Source: Comamonas koreensis
GTDB taxonomy: Bacteria; Pseudomonadota; Gammaproteobacteria; Burkholderiales; Burkholderiaceae_C
Reading direction: 5' to 3'
NCBI RefSeq assembly: GCF_014076495.1
Contig: NZ_CP043575.1
Coordinates: 1,798,001-1,862,000 of the forward strand
Length of the DNA stretch: 64,000 bases
Below are positions 44,360-53,456 of this stretch, one piece after another. The number at the start of each line of letters is the position of its first letter. Positions within the stretch are counted from its first letter, which is position 1. The translations under genes were made by a program, and so were the position numbers. The notes beneath the pieces are model-generated. The model was not told where the DNA came from. It ran no database searches and saw nothing but the letters and a program-made list of their open reading frames with translations.

Positions 44360-44611
44360 TCAGGGCGCAAAGCGCTTTTCAAAGCGGGCCACATCTTCTT
44401 CCAACTCAAAGGTCACGACCTGGCCCATTTTCCGGTCGCTCTCGCGGCAGGCGGCATAAACGCTGGTCTTGCCGACCAGGTCCATCGCCGGGATGTCGAT
44501 GATCGCGTAAGGGTAGGGCACGAACACGTGGTGCTCAAACACAATGCGGTGCTGGTTGCGCGGATTGGGGTAGAGCAGGAAGCCGTGGGCATTCAGGGTC
44601 TGACTGGGCAT
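44360..44611 (-). CDS. Hypothetical protein between moaD and moaE (83 aa)
   Basis: Starts MPSQTLNAHGFLLYPNPRNQ (ATG 44611; an ATG at 44620 adds three residues; neither has a clear SD). The sequence HHVFVPYPYAIIDIPAMDLV and RKMGQVVTFELEEDVARFEK is compact and beta-rich in character. Third codon positions are strongly G/C-biased, which supports real coding on this strand. No known family. It is 26 bp upstream of the 112-aa gene. Confidence 0.65.
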   Translation of the reverse strand: MPSQTLNAHGFLLYPNPRNQHRIVFEHHVFVPYPYAIIDIPAMDLVGKTSVYAACRESDRKMGQVVTFELEEDVARFEKRFAP

Positions 44612-44810
44612 GGAAAGCATCCAAAGAGAAAACAGGTCCTGCAAGCGTGCGGGCAGCCGGTGGAGCGTGGGCATTCCAGCAGCCCAAAGCTTGCAGAGGG
44701 CCACCAGTGTGCCGCAATCGCGAAGCTGGGGTGGCCTGCCATGGTTTGTGGCAGGGCCCGGTGGGCATGCTAGGCTTCGGCCTTGATGCTTTTTTCGCCG
44801 AGATACCGCC

Positions 44811-45287
44811 ATGCTGCACACCCATATCGCCGTCCAGACCGCTGACTTTGATGTGAGCGAGGAGCTGCGCCTGCTGCGCGCCGCCGATGGCCGCATCGGC
44901 GCGGTCTGCAGCTTTGTCGGCACGGTGCGCGACCGCAATGCGGGCAGCGAGGTGGCGACGATGGAGCTGGAGCACTACCCGGGCATGACGGAAAAATCGA
45001 TCGCCCAGATGGTTGAGGCCGCCAGCCAGCGTTTTGACATTTTTGGCGCCCGCATCATCCACCGCGTGGGGCTGCTCGCGCCTGGCGACCAGATTGTGCT
45101 GGTCGCCGTCTCCTCGGCGCACCGGGGCGAGAGCTTCCAGGCCTGCGAGTTCTTGATGGACTACCTCAAGACCGAAGCGCCATTCTGGAAGAAAGAAGAC
45201 ACGCCCCAAGGCGCGCGCTGGGTCGATGCCCGCGTCAGCGACGAAGCGGCGATGGCGCGCTGGGGCCTGCCCCAGCACCAGAGCTAA
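44811..45287 (+). CDS. moaE: Molybdopterin synthase catalytic subunit
   Basis: Converts cyclic pyranopterin monophosphate to molybdopterin with MoaD. 158 residues: VCSFVGTVRDRNAGSEV, LEHYPGMTEKSI, HRVGLLAPGDQIVLVAVSSA, and catalytic Lys in FLMDYLKTEAPFWKKE. MoaD and MoaE act as a 2:2 complex, yet their genes are separated by two opposite-strand genes here. It is followed by an inverted repeat and then clpB. Confidence 0.97.
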   Translation: MLHTHIAVQTADFDVSEELRLLRAADGRIGAVCSFVGTVRDRNAGSEVATMELEHYPGMTEKSIAQMVEAASQRFDIFGARIIHRVGLLAPGDQIVLVAVSSAHRGESFQACEFLMDYLKTEAPFWKKEDTPQGARWVDARVSDEAAMARWGLPQHQS

Positions 45288-45296
45288 AAAACGGGC

Positions 45297-45356
45297 CCCA
45301 TTGCAGCGGCATTGACCGGGCGCAAGCTTTCTCAGCCCTATAGCTGCTGCAATGGG
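45297..45356. repeat. Inverted repeat after moaE
   Basis: CCCATTGCAGC at 45297-45307 pairs perfectly with GCTGCAATGGG at 45346-45356 over 11 bp with a 38-nt loop containing CGCAAGCTTTCTCAGCCC. No U-tract follows. It may be a REP-like or degenerate Comamonadaceae intergenic element; the loop resembles such repeats from memory. Confidence 0.5.
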
Positions 45357-45459
45357 TGCGGGGAGCGTGGCCGCCTCGCTGCGATGTCCGCAGGGCGTAG
45401 GAGGCGGCGCACAGCACTTGGCGACGTGGGCCGACAGAAGCTATATGTGCGGCGAGGTT

Positions 45460-45466
45460 CTTGAAA
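45460..45466 (+). promoter_or_regulatory. Possible sigma-32 -35 element of clpB
   Basis: CTTGAAA is an exact heat-shock -35 element. At the 13-nt spacing used by grpE and dnaK the -10 would be CGCAAAAT, a weak match; the better CCCCAGTA lies 24 nt away, which is too far. The promoter call is therefore tentative. Confidence 0.4.
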
Positions 45467-45488
45467 ATACGGCGTCCAGCGCAAAATA

Positions 45489-45517
45489 TTCCCCAGTAAC
45501 AATTGTTGAGTGGGGAA
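45489..45517 (+). promoter_or_regulatory. Hairpin sequestering the clpB Shine-Dalgarno (RNA-thermometer candidate)
   Basis: TTCCCCA at 45489-45495 pairs with TGGGGAA at 45511-45517, which contains the SD GGGGA located 6 nt before the ATG. A G-G mismatch, one U-A pair, a bulged G and an AAC/GTT stem capped by AATT continue the helix. Imperfect helices masking an SD are typical of RNA thermometers. It depends on transcription starting upstream of 45489. Confidence 0.55.
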
Positions 45518-45522
45518 CATTC

Positions 45523-48129
45523 ATGCGAATCGACAAACTGACAACCAAATTTCAAGAAGCGCTGGCCGACGCCCAATCGTTGGCCCTGGGCAATGACAAC
45601 GCCTATATCGACCCGGTCCATGTGCTGGCAGCCATGCTGCGCCAGCCCGATGGCCCCAAATCGCTGCTGGCGCGCGCAGGCGCCAATGCCACGGCGATGA
45701 GCACGGCGGCAGAACACGCGATCAAGCGCCTGCCGCAGGTGCAAGGCCAGGACCAGGTGACGGTGGGGCCCGATCTGCAGCGCATGCTGCAGGCCACCGA
45801 GAAGGAAGCCATCAAGCGCGGCGACCAGTTCTATGCCAGCGAGCTGTTCTTGCTCGCCCTCACCGATGACAAAGGTGAGGCCGGCCGTATCGTCAAAGAG
45901 GGTGGCCTCAGCCGCAAGGCGCTGGAGGCGGCGATTGACGCCGTGCGCGGCGGCCAATCCATGGACAGCGCTGACGGCGAAAGCCAGCGCGAAGCCTTGA
46001 AGAAATACACGCTGGACCTGACCGAGCGCGCCAAGCTGGGCAAGCTCGACCCGGTCATTGGCCGCGATGACGAGATCCGCCGCACCATCCAGGTGCTGCA
46101 GCGCCGCAGCAAGAACAACCCTGTGCTGATCGGTGAGCCTGGCGTGGGCAAGACAGCCATCGTCGAAGGCCTGGCCCAGCGTATCGTCGCAGGCGAAGTG
46201 CCCGACACCTTGCGCGACAAGAAAGTGCTGGTGCTGGATATGGCCGGCCTGCTCGCTGGTGCCAAGTACCGGGGAGACTTTGAAGAGCGCCTCAAATCCG
46301 TGCTCAAGGAAGTGGCGCAGGAAGAGGGCCGGGTGATCCTCTTCATTGACGAAATCCACACCATGGTCGGCGCTGGCAAGGCCGATGGCGCGATGGATGC
46401 GGGCAATATGCTCAAGCCCGCGCTGTCGCGCGGCGAGCTGCACTGCATTGGCGCGACCACCTTGGACGAGTACCGCAAGTACATCGAAAAGGATGCGGCG
46501 CTGGAGCGGCGCTTCCAGAAGGTGCTGGTCAACGAGCCCTCGGTGGAAGACACCATTGCGATCCTGCGCGGCCTGCAGGAAAAGTACGAAGCCCACCATG
46601 GCGTGGACATCACCGACCCGGCGATTGTGGCTGCGGCCGAGCTGTCGGCGCGCTATATCACCGACCGCTTCCTGCCTGACAAGGCCATCGACCTGATCGA
46701 CGAGGCGGCTGCCAAGATCAAGATTGAGATCGACTCTAAGCCCGAGGTGATGGACAAGCTTGAGCGCCGCATGATCCAGCTCAAGATCGAGCGCGAGGCG
46801 ATGAAGAAGGAAAAGGACGAGGCCTCGCAAAAGCGCCTGTCGCTGATCGAAGAGGACCTGTCCAAGATCGAGCGTGAATACGCCGACATGGAAGAGATCT
46901 GGAAGGCCGAGAAGGCCGACGCGATGGGCTCGGAGCAGCTGCGCAAGGAGCTCGACCAGGTGCGCTTCCAGATCCAGGAAGCCACGCGCAGCGGTGACTT
47001 CAACAAGGTCGCCGAGTTGCAGTACGGCAAGCTGCCCGCCCTGGAGAAGCAGCTGGCCGAAGTGCAGGCCGACGAGAAAAGCGAAGGGGCCAAGGACAAG
47101 GGCCACAAACTGCTGCGCACGCAAGTGGGCGCCGAAGAGATTGCCGAGGTGGTCAGCCGCGCCACGGGCATTCCGGTCTCCAAGATGATGCAGGGCGAGC
47201 GTGACAAGCTCTTGCGCATGGAAGACAAGCTCCACGAGCGTGTGGTCGGCCAGGATGAGGCGATCTCTGCTGTGTCCAACGCCATCCGCCGCTCGCGCTC
47301 GGGCCTGTCCGATCCGAACCGGCCCACCGGCTCCTTCCTGTTCCTGGGCCCCACGGGCGTGGGCAAGACCGAGCTGTGCAAGGCGCTGGCGGGCTTTTTG
47401 TTTGACAGCGAAGACCACCTGATCCGCATCGACATGAGCGAGTTCATGGAGAAGCACTCGGTCTCGCGCCTCATTGGTGCGCCTCCAGGCTACGTGGGCT
47501 ATGACGAGGGTGGCTACCTGACCGAGGCCGTGCGCCGCAAGCCCTACAGCGTGATCTTGCTCGACGAGGTGGAAAAGGCCCACCCCGATGTGTTCAACAT
47601 CCTGCTGCAGGTGCTCGACGACGGTCGCCTGACCGATGGCCAGGGGCGCACGGTGGACTTCAAGAACACTGTGATCGTGATGACCAGCAATATCGGCTCG
47701 CAACTGATCCAGGCGATGGTCGGCGAATCGTATGAGGATGTAAAAGACGCGGTCTGGGGGGAACTGAAAAACCATTTTCGGCCCGAGTTCCTCAACCGCA
47801 TCGATGAAACCGTGGTGTTCCACGCTCTGGATGCCCAGCACATCGAGTCGATTGCACGCATTCAGCTGCACCAGCTCGAAAATCGCTTGGCGAAGATGGA
47901 CCTGCACCTGCAGGTGTCCGATGCGGCCATGGCCGAGTTGGCCAAGGTGGGCTTTGATCCGGTGTTTGGTGCGCGGCCGCTCAAGCGGGCGATCCAGCAG
48001 CGCATCGAGAACCCGCTGTCGCGCTTGCTGCTTGAAGGTGTCTACCCGCCCAAGAGCCGTATCCCGGTGACAGTGGATCCGGTGCAGGCACCGGGCGAGT
48101 TCCATTTTGGCAAGGCCGAGGTGCAGTAG
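45523..48129 (+). CDS. clpB: ATP-dependent disaggregase ClpB
   Basis: Hsp104-type hexamer that works with DnaK to resolubilise aggregates. 868 residues from ATG 45523 ([17 protein letters not shown]). Clp_N domain 1-145; AAA-1 with Walker A GEPGVGKT at 204-211; coiled-coil M domain about 400-525; AAA-2 with Walker A GPTGVGKT at 609-616; C-terminal domain. Longer upstream extension is rejected because it would run through the regulatory hairpin. It is monocistronic with a hairpin after the stop. Confidence 0.98.
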   Translation: MRIDKLTTKFQEALADAQSLALGNDNAYIDPVHVLAAMLRQPDGPKSLLARAGANATAMSTAAEHAIKRLPQVQGQDQVTVGPDLQRMLQATEKEAIKRGDQFYASELFLLALTDDKGEAGRIVKEGGLSRKALEAAIDAVRGGQSMDSADGESQREALKKYTLDLTERAKLGKLDPVIGRDDEIRRTIQVLQRRSKNNPVLIGEPGVGKTAIVEGLAQRIVAGEVPDTLRDKKVLVLDMAGLLAGAKYRGDFEERLKSVLKEVAQEEGRVILFIDEIHTMVGAGKADGAMDAGNMLKPALSRGELHCIGATTLDEYRKYIEKDAALERRFQKVLVNEPSVEDTIAILRGLQEKYEAHHGVDITDPAIVAAAELSARYITDRFLPDKAIDLIDEAAAKIKIEIDSKPEVMDKLERRMIQLKIEREAMKKEKDEASQKRLSLIEEDLSKIEREYADMEEIWKAEKADAMGSEQLRKELDQVRFQIQEATRSGDFNKVAELQYGKLPALEKQLAEVQADEKSEGAKDKGHKLLRTQVGAEEIAEVVSRATGIPVSKMMQGERDKLLRMEDKLHERVVGQDEAISAVSNAIRRSRSGLSDPNRPTGSFLFLGPTGVGKTELCKALAGFLFDSEDHLIRIDMSEFMEKHSVSRLIGAPPGYVGYDEGGYLTEAVRRKPYSVILLDEVEKAHPDVFNILLQVLDDGRLTDGQGRTVDFKNTVIVMTSNIGSQLIQAMVGESYEDVKDAVWGELKNHFRPEFLNRIDETVVFHALDAQHIESIARIQLHQLENRLAKMDLHLQVSDAAMAELAKVGFDPVFGARPLKRAIQQRIENPLSRLLLEGVYPPKSRIPVTVDPVQAPGEFHFGKAEVQ

Positions 48130-48139
48130 TACCCTTGGC

Positions 48140-48171
48140 GGTGGGCCATGCATAACCATGCATGACCCACC
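48140..48171 (+). terminator. Hairpin terminator after clpB
   Basis: GGTGGG and CATGCAT (48140-48153) pair with ATGCATG and CCCACC (48158-48171) with one C-A mismatch and an AACC loop. ATCTTT follows, a weak U-tract. Confidence 0.7.
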
Positions 48172-48279
48172 ATCTTTACGCTGCGATATGCTTGTTGACA
48201 GTGCAAGGGGCTTGAAAAAGCCTGCCATCGGCATAACATGGGTAACAAGCGCTGTCATACAGCGATGAAAGGAAGTGCG

Positions 48280-48621
48280 TTGAACGAGTTGTTGGCAACT
48301 GTGGTGAGCTGGACTTTGCGAATTGCGATGGTGCTGGCTGGTCTGGTGTTTTTTGTCAGCCTGATGGTGGTGGCCGCAATCGCTGCCATGCTCTGGGCTG
48401 TGCGCCTGCTCTGGGCCAAAGTTACCGGCAAACCTGTGGCGCCTTTTGCGTTCAAGATGAACCCCGCGTCGGGCTGGACCACGGTCTACCGCAGCACGGC
48501 GCGCTGGTCTGCCAACAAGGGCGCACGCGCTGCTGAATCGGCCGCCAGCCCCTCGGGCATGCGTGCTTCCGTGATCGATGTGACGGACGTGGAGCCTCGT
48601 GAAATCCGTTCACAACACTGA
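48280..48621 (+). CDS. Small membrane protein of unknown function
   Basis: 113 residues if it starts at TTG 48280, which has the only good SD (AAGGAAG). ATGs at 48265 and 48238 would lengthen it but lack SDs. A long hydrophobic region (residues 5-48: LRIAMVLAGLVFFVSLMVVA and AAIAAMLWAVRLLW) suggests one or two TM helices, followed by a basic soluble tail with WTTVYRSTARWSANKG. No family recognised. Located between clpB and an aldehyde dehydrogenase gene and followed by a terminator. Confidence 0.75.
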   Translation: MNELLATVVSWTLRIAMVLAGLVFFVSLMVVAAIAAMLWAVRLLWAKVTGKPVAPFAFKMNPASGWTTVYRSTARWSANKGARAAESAASPSGMRASVIDVTDVEPREIRSQH

Positions 48622-48656
48622 CTGACCTGATGCAGGCTGCGGCCTGCCTTGTGTAC

Positions 48657-48693
48657 AAAGCCCGGTTGTGCCTGATGCAGACCGGGTTTTTTT
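48657..48693 (+). terminator. Terminator after the small membrane protein gene
   Basis: AAAGCCCGGT at 48657-48666 pairs with ACCGGGTTTT at 48681-48690 (one G-U) around a 14-nt loop, followed by more T. It ends 14 bp before the next gene's start. Confidence 0.88.
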
Positions 48694-48706
48694 ATGGGGC
48701 CATGCT

Positions 48707-50143
48707 ATGGATGTGAGCGAGTTGCACAGCCGTTTTGAGGCCATGCGCGCGGCCAGCCGCGCGCAGGCCGATACGCCGCTGCTGCTGCGGCGCGAGCGCT
48801 TGCTGCGGCTGCAAAAGCTGCTGCAGGACAACGAGGCGCGGCTGTGCGCCAGCGTGCAGGCCGATTTTGGCCAGCGCTCGGCGCGGGTGACGACCTTGAC
48901 GGAATTGCTGCCGCTGCACAGCCAGCTGCGCCAGGCGCTGGGCGCTCTGCGGCGCTGGGCAGCGCCCCGGCCTGAGGCCACGCCCTGGCATTTGTGGCCT
49001 GCGCGCGCCTGGGTGCAGGCGATGCCGCTGGGCGTCATCGGGGTGATCGCTCCCTGGAACTATCCCCTGCTGCTGTCCTTGGGGCCGCTGGTCAGCGCGC
49101 TGGCTGCGGGCAACCGCGTGATCATCAAACCCAGCGAGTACACCCCGCAGACTATGGCGCTGCTCGCCCAGCTGCTGCCCAGCTATTTCGCAGATGACGA
49201 GGTGGCGCTGCTGGCGGGAGACGCCGGCGCTTCGGCCGAGCTCGCGGCTTTGCCGCTGGACCACCTGCTGTTCACCGGCTCGGCCGCCACTGGCCGCAAG
49301 GTGGCGCTGGCCGCTGCCAACCAGCTGGTGCCCACCACCTTGGAGCTGGGCGGCAAATCGCCCTGCCTGCTGGAGCAAAGCTGCGATATCCAGGACGCGG
49401 CCAGCAAGATTGCCCATGCCAAGCTGCTCAATGCGGGCCAGACCTGCATTGCGCCCGACTATGTGCTGCTGCCACGCAGCAGCGCTGCCGCCTTTGTCGA
49501 GGCCTATACCCAGGCCGTGCAACGCATGTACCCACAGCTGCAGGGCAACCCCGATTACACCTCGGTCATCCATGCCGCCCATGCCAGCCGGCTGCTGGGC
49601 ATGCTGGCCCAGGCCGAGCAGGCCGGCGCCCAGGTGATTCGGCTGCAAGGCGGCGGCGCGGAGGTCTCCCAAAGCCGTATCGGTGATGGCATCAGCCGCC
49701 AGCTGGTGCCGGCGCTGGTGCTGGGCGTGGGCGCGCAGATGCAGCTGATGCAAGAGGAAATCTTTGGCCCGGTGCTGCCGGTGCTGCAGTACGACGACCG
49801 CGAGGAGGCGATTGCGGCCATCAACCACGGCGAGATACCGCTGGCGCTGTACTGGTTTGGCCAGGACCGCCGCCAGGGCCGCGATGTGGCGCAGCGCGTG
49901 CGGGCTGCTGGCATGTGCATGAATGACTGCCTGCTGCAGTTTGCCCATGGGGCCCTGCCGTTTGGTGGCTGGGGCAAGAGCGGATGGGGCGCACTGCATG
50001 GCTACCATGGATTCATGCGCTTTTCTCATGCCAAGCCTGTGCTGCGTCAAGGCAGCTGGTCGGGTGCGGCCTGGCTCTATCCGCCTTATGGCCGGCGCTT
50101 TGATGGGCTGATGCGGTGGTTGGCTCGCAGCTTCATGCGCTAA
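48707..50143 (+). CDS. Coniferyl-aldehyde-dehydrogenase-like aldehyde dehydrogenase
   Basis: 478 residues from ATG 48707 (MDVSELHSRFEAMRAA). NAD-dependent oxidation of an aldehyde to an acid. GVIGVIAPWNYPLLLSLGPL marks the CalB/ALDH3-like group; the base Glu is in TTLELGGKSPCLLE and the nucleophile Cys in LNAGQTCIAPDYVLLP. FGGWGKSGWGALHG lies near the C-terminus. Proteins of this group oxidise coniferyl and other aryl or long-chain aldehydes; the natural substrate here is unknown, with no lignin-pathway genes nearby. Confidence 0.87.
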   Translation: MDVSELHSRFEAMRAASRAQADTPLLLRRERLLRLQKLLQDNEARLCASVQADFGQRSARVTTLTELLPLHSQLRQALGALRRWAAPRPEATPWHLWPARAWVQAMPLGVIGVIAPWNYPLLLSLGPLVSALAAGNRVIIKPSEYTPQTMALLAQLLPSYFADDEVALLAGDAGASAELAALPLDHLLFTGSAATGRKVALAAANQLVPTTLELGGKSPCLLEQSCDIQDAASKIAHAKLLNAGQTCIAPDYVLLPRSSAAAFVEAYTQAVQRMYPQLQGNPDYTSVIHAAHASRLLGMLAQAEQAGAQVIRLQGGGAEVSQSRIGDGISRQLVPALVLGVGAQMQLMQEEIFGPVLPVLQYDDREEAIAAINHGEIPLALYWFGQDRRQGRDVAQRVRAAGMCMNDCLLQFAHGALPFGGWGKSGWGALHGYHGFMRFSHAKPVLRQGSWSGAAWLYPPYGRRFDGLMRWLARSFMR

Positions 50144-50529
50144 GACCTTGATTTATAAGCAGGGGTGTACTTCGGGTAAACGCCTAGCGCAAATGCAGTC
50201 ATTTGCAAACCCCTGCACAAATTGACCTACAAGCCTATTGTGGGGCTACCCAAATGATGTCAGGAGTGAGACAATGGCGGGCTTTCGCGCACCATACTCT
50301 CTAGCGCGCTGTTCACGCGCTGACTCTTCCATATGCCCTTAAAAAAGCCTTCAGCAGTCCCTTGTTGCCTGCTGATGCTGCGTGAGCCATGGTGTGTTGC
50401 AGGTGGGTGGATGTTGAGCCTCAGGGTGCTCCATCCCCACTTGACACCCGGCCGGGCGTGATGGTCGCAGTGTACGACGAGATATACGTGCTTTTTGGTT
50501 AATTCATTGATTTTTGTTTTCGGTTATCC
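50144..50529. other. 386-bp intergenic region with nested hairpin and a possible micro-ORF
   Basis: A nested structure lies just after the aldehyde dehydrogenase stop: outer stem GCAGGGGT (50159-50166) with ACCCCTGC (50209-50216), inner stem GCAAATG (50189-50195) with CATTTGC (50200-50206). Further on, AGGAG precedes ATG 50274 by 8 nt, opening a 22-codon frame (MAGFRAPYSLARCSRADSSI...) ending at 50342; its coding status is doubtful. A TTGACA at 50451-50456 may be a -35 for the GNAT gene, with only a weak -10 near 50473. No other gene is seen. Confidence 0.4.
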
Positions 50530-51060
50530 ATGTCTGAAACTATCCAGGTTCGTCCCGCAACTCTCCGTGATGCCAAAGCCATTGCCCAAATCCATGCCGC
50601 CGCTTCGGTGGAGAGCTATCGCGGTGTTTTGCCCGATGACCAACTGAAGTCCATCTCTTCCGTCGAAAAGCGCCAGGCTTACTGGCGCGAAGCCATCGAA
50701 TACTGTGAGCCGCAGGTGCAAGTGGCCGTTGAAAACGACAAGATCGTCGGTTTCATCGGTTTTGACCGCTCGCGCGATGCCAAGACCCGCCCCACGACCG
50801 GTGAGATCTGGGCGATCTATGCTGCGCCTACCCACTGGGACCAGGGCGTAGGCGTGGCGCTGTGGGATGCCGCGCGTGATGGCCTGTCCGAAGAAGGCTG
50901 CACCTCGGTGACCGCCTGGGTGCCGCTGCGCAATGAGCGCGCACTGCGTTTCCACGAGTCTGCCGGTTTCAAGCGCGAGATGTCGACCGCCAAGACGGCG
51001 ACGGTGGGTGCCATCAAGATCGAAGAAGTGCGCATGCAGCGCTCCTTGATGAACCGCTGA
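50530..51060 (+). CDS. GNAT family N-acetyltransferase
   Basis: 176 residues, cytoplasmic. The N-terminus MSETIQVRPATLRDAKAIAQIH opens the GNAT fold. The acetyl-CoA motif A lies in IYAAPTHWDQGVGVALWDAA, with a QGVGVAL-type pyrophosphate loop. ALRFHESAGFKRE is the conserved C-terminal motif. The acceptor is unknown. It is preceded by the 386-bp gap and followed by an unrelated methyltransferase gene. Confidence 0.92.
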   Translation: MSETIQVRPATLRDAKAIAQIHAAASVESYRGVLPDDQLKSISSVEKRQAYWREAIEYCEPQVQVAVENDKIVGFIGFDRSRDAKTRPTTGEIWAIYAAPTHWDQGVGVALWDAARDGLSEEGCTSVTAWVPLRNERALRFHESAGFKREMSTAKTATVGAIKIEEVRMQRSLMNR

Positions 51061-51199
51061 TCCTTGCTGGCCGGGCATGCACCGGCCCTGCGTTGGCAGG
51101 GCGGGGCAGCCTTGCTCTCAAGAGGCCGTCTTGGACGGCCTCTTTGTTTTTCCCCCTTGGCAGCTGGCGCCTTGCCGCTCTGCCCCAGAAAGCATTTGT

Positions 51200-52420
51200 A
51201 TGACCACTGCCCAGCCAGAGAGTTTTCCCACCATCCACTGGGAGGAAGGCGGCGAGCCCCGCAGCGCCCGCTGGCGCTGCGAGCGCGGCACTGGGCCTAC
51301 TGCCCGTGTGGTGCTGGCCGATGACACCATGCCCGCCGATGTGGCCTACCGCCTGGCCTGCGAGGGCTCGGCGCTCTTGTGGCGCGGTGACTTTCAAAAT
51401 GCCCGCATGCTGCTGCAGTCGCTGGCCCGCCGTCTGGACAAGACCGGCGAGCGCAAGGCCAAGAAAAAGCCTGCCGCAGCCAGTGCCACCGGCATGCCCA
51501 CCCCCCAAGTGGCTTTGCCCTTCCACCAGCAGCGCCACCTGCAGGCGCAGCGCGCCCGTGTGCTATCGATGGTGCTGATCGAGCTGGACCCGCAGTATGC
51601 AATCAGCCTGCGTCGCGCGCCGCAGGTGCAGGCCGCTTGTGTGGATGCCTGGGGCGAGCCCGCAGGCGACCTGCCCCAGGTGGTGTCCCTGCGCGAGCTG
51701 CAGGCCCTGGTGGGCGCGCATGAGTGGCGCAAAAAAGGCGTGGAAATTCCCGCGCTGGCCAAGCTTGCGCCCAAGGCCTATGACCGCATCCACCCGCACT
51801 ACGGCGTGTTCTCGCCAGTGCGCGGCGAGTATGTCGACCTGATTGCCCAGGCACCGTTGCCCACCGCGCTGGCCAAGCAGTCGTTGGCCTATGACATCGG
51901 CACCGGTACCGGCGTGATCGCAGCGGTGCTGGCGCGCCGCGGCATCCAGAAGGTGCTGGCCACCGATACCGACCCGCGTGCCCTGGCCTGTGCCAAGGAG
52001 AACCTGCAGCGCCTGGGCGTGGACCAGCGCGTGGAGCTGGCGCAGACCGATCTGTTCCCGGAGGGCAAGGCCGCGCTGGTGGTCTGCAACCCGCCCTGGG
52101 TGCCGGCCAAGCCCAGCGCGCCCGTGGAGCGCGCCGTGTATGACGAAGGCAGCCGCATGCTGCGCGGCTTTCTGGCCGGGGTGCCCGCCCACCTGGTGCC
52201 CGGTGGCGAGGCCTGGCTGATCCTGTCCGACTTTGCCGAGCACCTGGGACTGCGCAGCCGCGAGGAGCTGCTCAGCTGGATCGCCGAGGCCGGCTTGCAG
52301 GTGGTGGGCAAGAACCAGATCCGCCCGCGCCACGCCAAGGCCCAGGATGCGGCCAACCCGCTGCACCAGGCCCGCGCGGCCGAGATGACCACGCTGTGGC
52401 GCCTGCAGGTGGCCTGGTGA
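51200..52420 (+). CDS. Class I SAM-dependent methyltransferase
   Basis: 406 residues from ATG 51200 (MTTAQPESFPTIHWEEGG). Residues 1-200 form an N-terminal domain with a basic Lys/Ala linker (RKAKKKPAAASATG). The Rossmann domain carries SAM motif I AYDIGTGTGVIAAVLARRG, the acidic ATDTDPRALACAKENL and motif IV NPPWVPA. The NPPW/NPPY motif is typical of N-methyltransferases on nucleobases or glutamine (RsmC/RlmG/PrmC type), so rRNA or protein modification is likely, but the target is not set. It is 28 bp upstream of dusC, so the two may share a transcript. Confidence 0.88.
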   Translation: MTTAQPESFPTIHWEEGGEPRSARWRCERGTGPTARVVLADDTMPADVAYRLACEGSALLWRGDFQNARMLLQSLARRLDKTGERKAKKKPAAASATGMPTPQVALPFHQQRHLQAQRARVLSMVLIELDPQYAISLRRAPQVQAACVDAWGEPAGDLPQVVSLRELQALVGAHEWRKKGVEIPALAKLAPKAYDRIHPHYGVFSPVRGEYVDLIAQAPLPTALAKQSLAYDIGTGTGVIAAVLARRGIQKVLATDTDPRALACAKENLQRLGVDQRVELAQTDLFPEGKAALVVCNPPWVPAKPSAPVERAVYDEGSRMLRGFLAGVPAHLVPGGEAWLILSDFAEHLGLRSREELLSWIAEAGLQVVGKNQIRPRHAKAQDAANPLHQARAAEMTTLWRLQVAW

Positions 52421-52448
52421 TCGGCCCGATGGTCTGAACGGGGCCCAC

Positions 52449-53456
52449 ATGCGCTTGTTGCTCGCGCCCATGGAGGGCCTGCTCGATTTTGTGCTGCGCG
52501 ATGTGCTCACCAGCATTGGCGGCGCCGACCGCTGCGTCTCGGAGTTCATCCGCATCACCGGCAGCTTGCTGCCCGACAAGGTCTACCTGCGCACCATGCC
52601 GGAGTTGCGCAACGGTAGCTACACGGCAGCTGGCACCCCGGTGCGCGCCCAGCTGCTGGGCAGTGATGCCGCCAGCATGGCGGCCAATGCGGTGCAGCTG
52701 GCGGCGCTGTCGCCCGAGGGGATCGATTTGAACTTTGGCTGCCCGGCCAAGGTGGTCAACCGCCATGGCGGCGGCGCCGCCTTGCTGCAGGACCCGGTCG
52801 CCATCCATGCGGTGGTCAGCGCGGTGCGCGGCGCGGTGCCTGCGGCCATGCCGGTGTCGGCCAAGATGCGCCTGGGCTTCAACGACCGGGCGCTGATGCT
52901 GGACTGCGCGTTGGCGATGCAGGAGGCCGGCGCCTGCGAGCTGGTCGTACATGGCCGCACCAAGCTCGATGGCTACCGCCCGCCCGCCTACTGGGACCAG
53001 ATTGCGCGCATCCGCGAGGCCGTGCGCATCCCCGTCGTGGCCAATGGTGAAATCTGGACCGTGGAGGATGCCTTGCGCTGCCAGGCCGAATCCGGCTGCC
53101 AGGACCTGATGCTCGGCCGCGGCATTGTGGCCGATCCGGGCCTGGCCTGGCGCATCCGCAAAGCGGTGGCCGAGCGCGATGGTCTGCCGCTGCCCGCCGG
53201 CATGCGCGATGTGCAATGGCCGGACCTGCTGCCCGCCTTGCTGCGCTTTTGGCAGCTGGTCTGCGAGGACCTGGAGCCACGCCAGCGCGCTGGCCGCTTG
53301 AAGCAGTGGCTCAACCTGATGCGCCGGGCCTTCCCCGAGGCCGAGGACGCCTACCAGCATGTGCGGGTGATGACCGACCAGGCAGCGATCACCGTGTGGC
53401 TGGATGACTTGCAGCGGCAGACGCTGCTGCAAGCGCCTGTTTATGGCAGCGTTTAA
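52449..53456 (+). CDS. dusC: tRNA-dihydrouridine(16) synthase DusC
   Basis: FMN enzyme reducing U16 of tRNA. 335 residues. It begins MRLLLAPMEGLLDFVLRDVL; the catalytic Cys is in NFGCPAKVVNRHGGGAALL; VVHGRTKLDGYRPPAYW and VVANGEIWTVEDA follow, all close to E. coli DusC. The C-terminal helical domain has RLKQWLNLMRRAFPEAED. Its stop shares 2 nt with the stop of the convergent phospholipase-D gene. Confidence 0.95.
   Translation: MRLLLAPMEGLLDFVLRDVLTSIGGADRCVSEFIRITGSLLPDKVYLRTMPELRNGSYTAAGTPVRAQLLGSDAASMAANAVQLAALSPEGIDLNFGCPAKVVNRHGGGAALLQDPVAIHAVVSAVRGAVPAAMPVSAKMRLGFNDRALMLDCALAMQEAGACELVVHGRTKLDGYRPPAYWDQIARIREAVRIPVVANGEIWTVEDALRCQAESGCQDLMLGRGIVADPGLAWRIRKAVAERDGLPLPAGMRDVQWPDLLPALLRFWQLVCEDLEPRQRAGRLKQWLNLMRRAFPEAEDAYQHVRVMTDQAAITVWLDDLQRQTLLQAPVYGSV

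Noticed and set aside
45235..48258. Very long open frame antisense to clpB
   Set aside because: High third-position GC opens the reverse frame; the His/Leu/Gln-rich product has no family character, while clpB on the plus strand is unambiguous.
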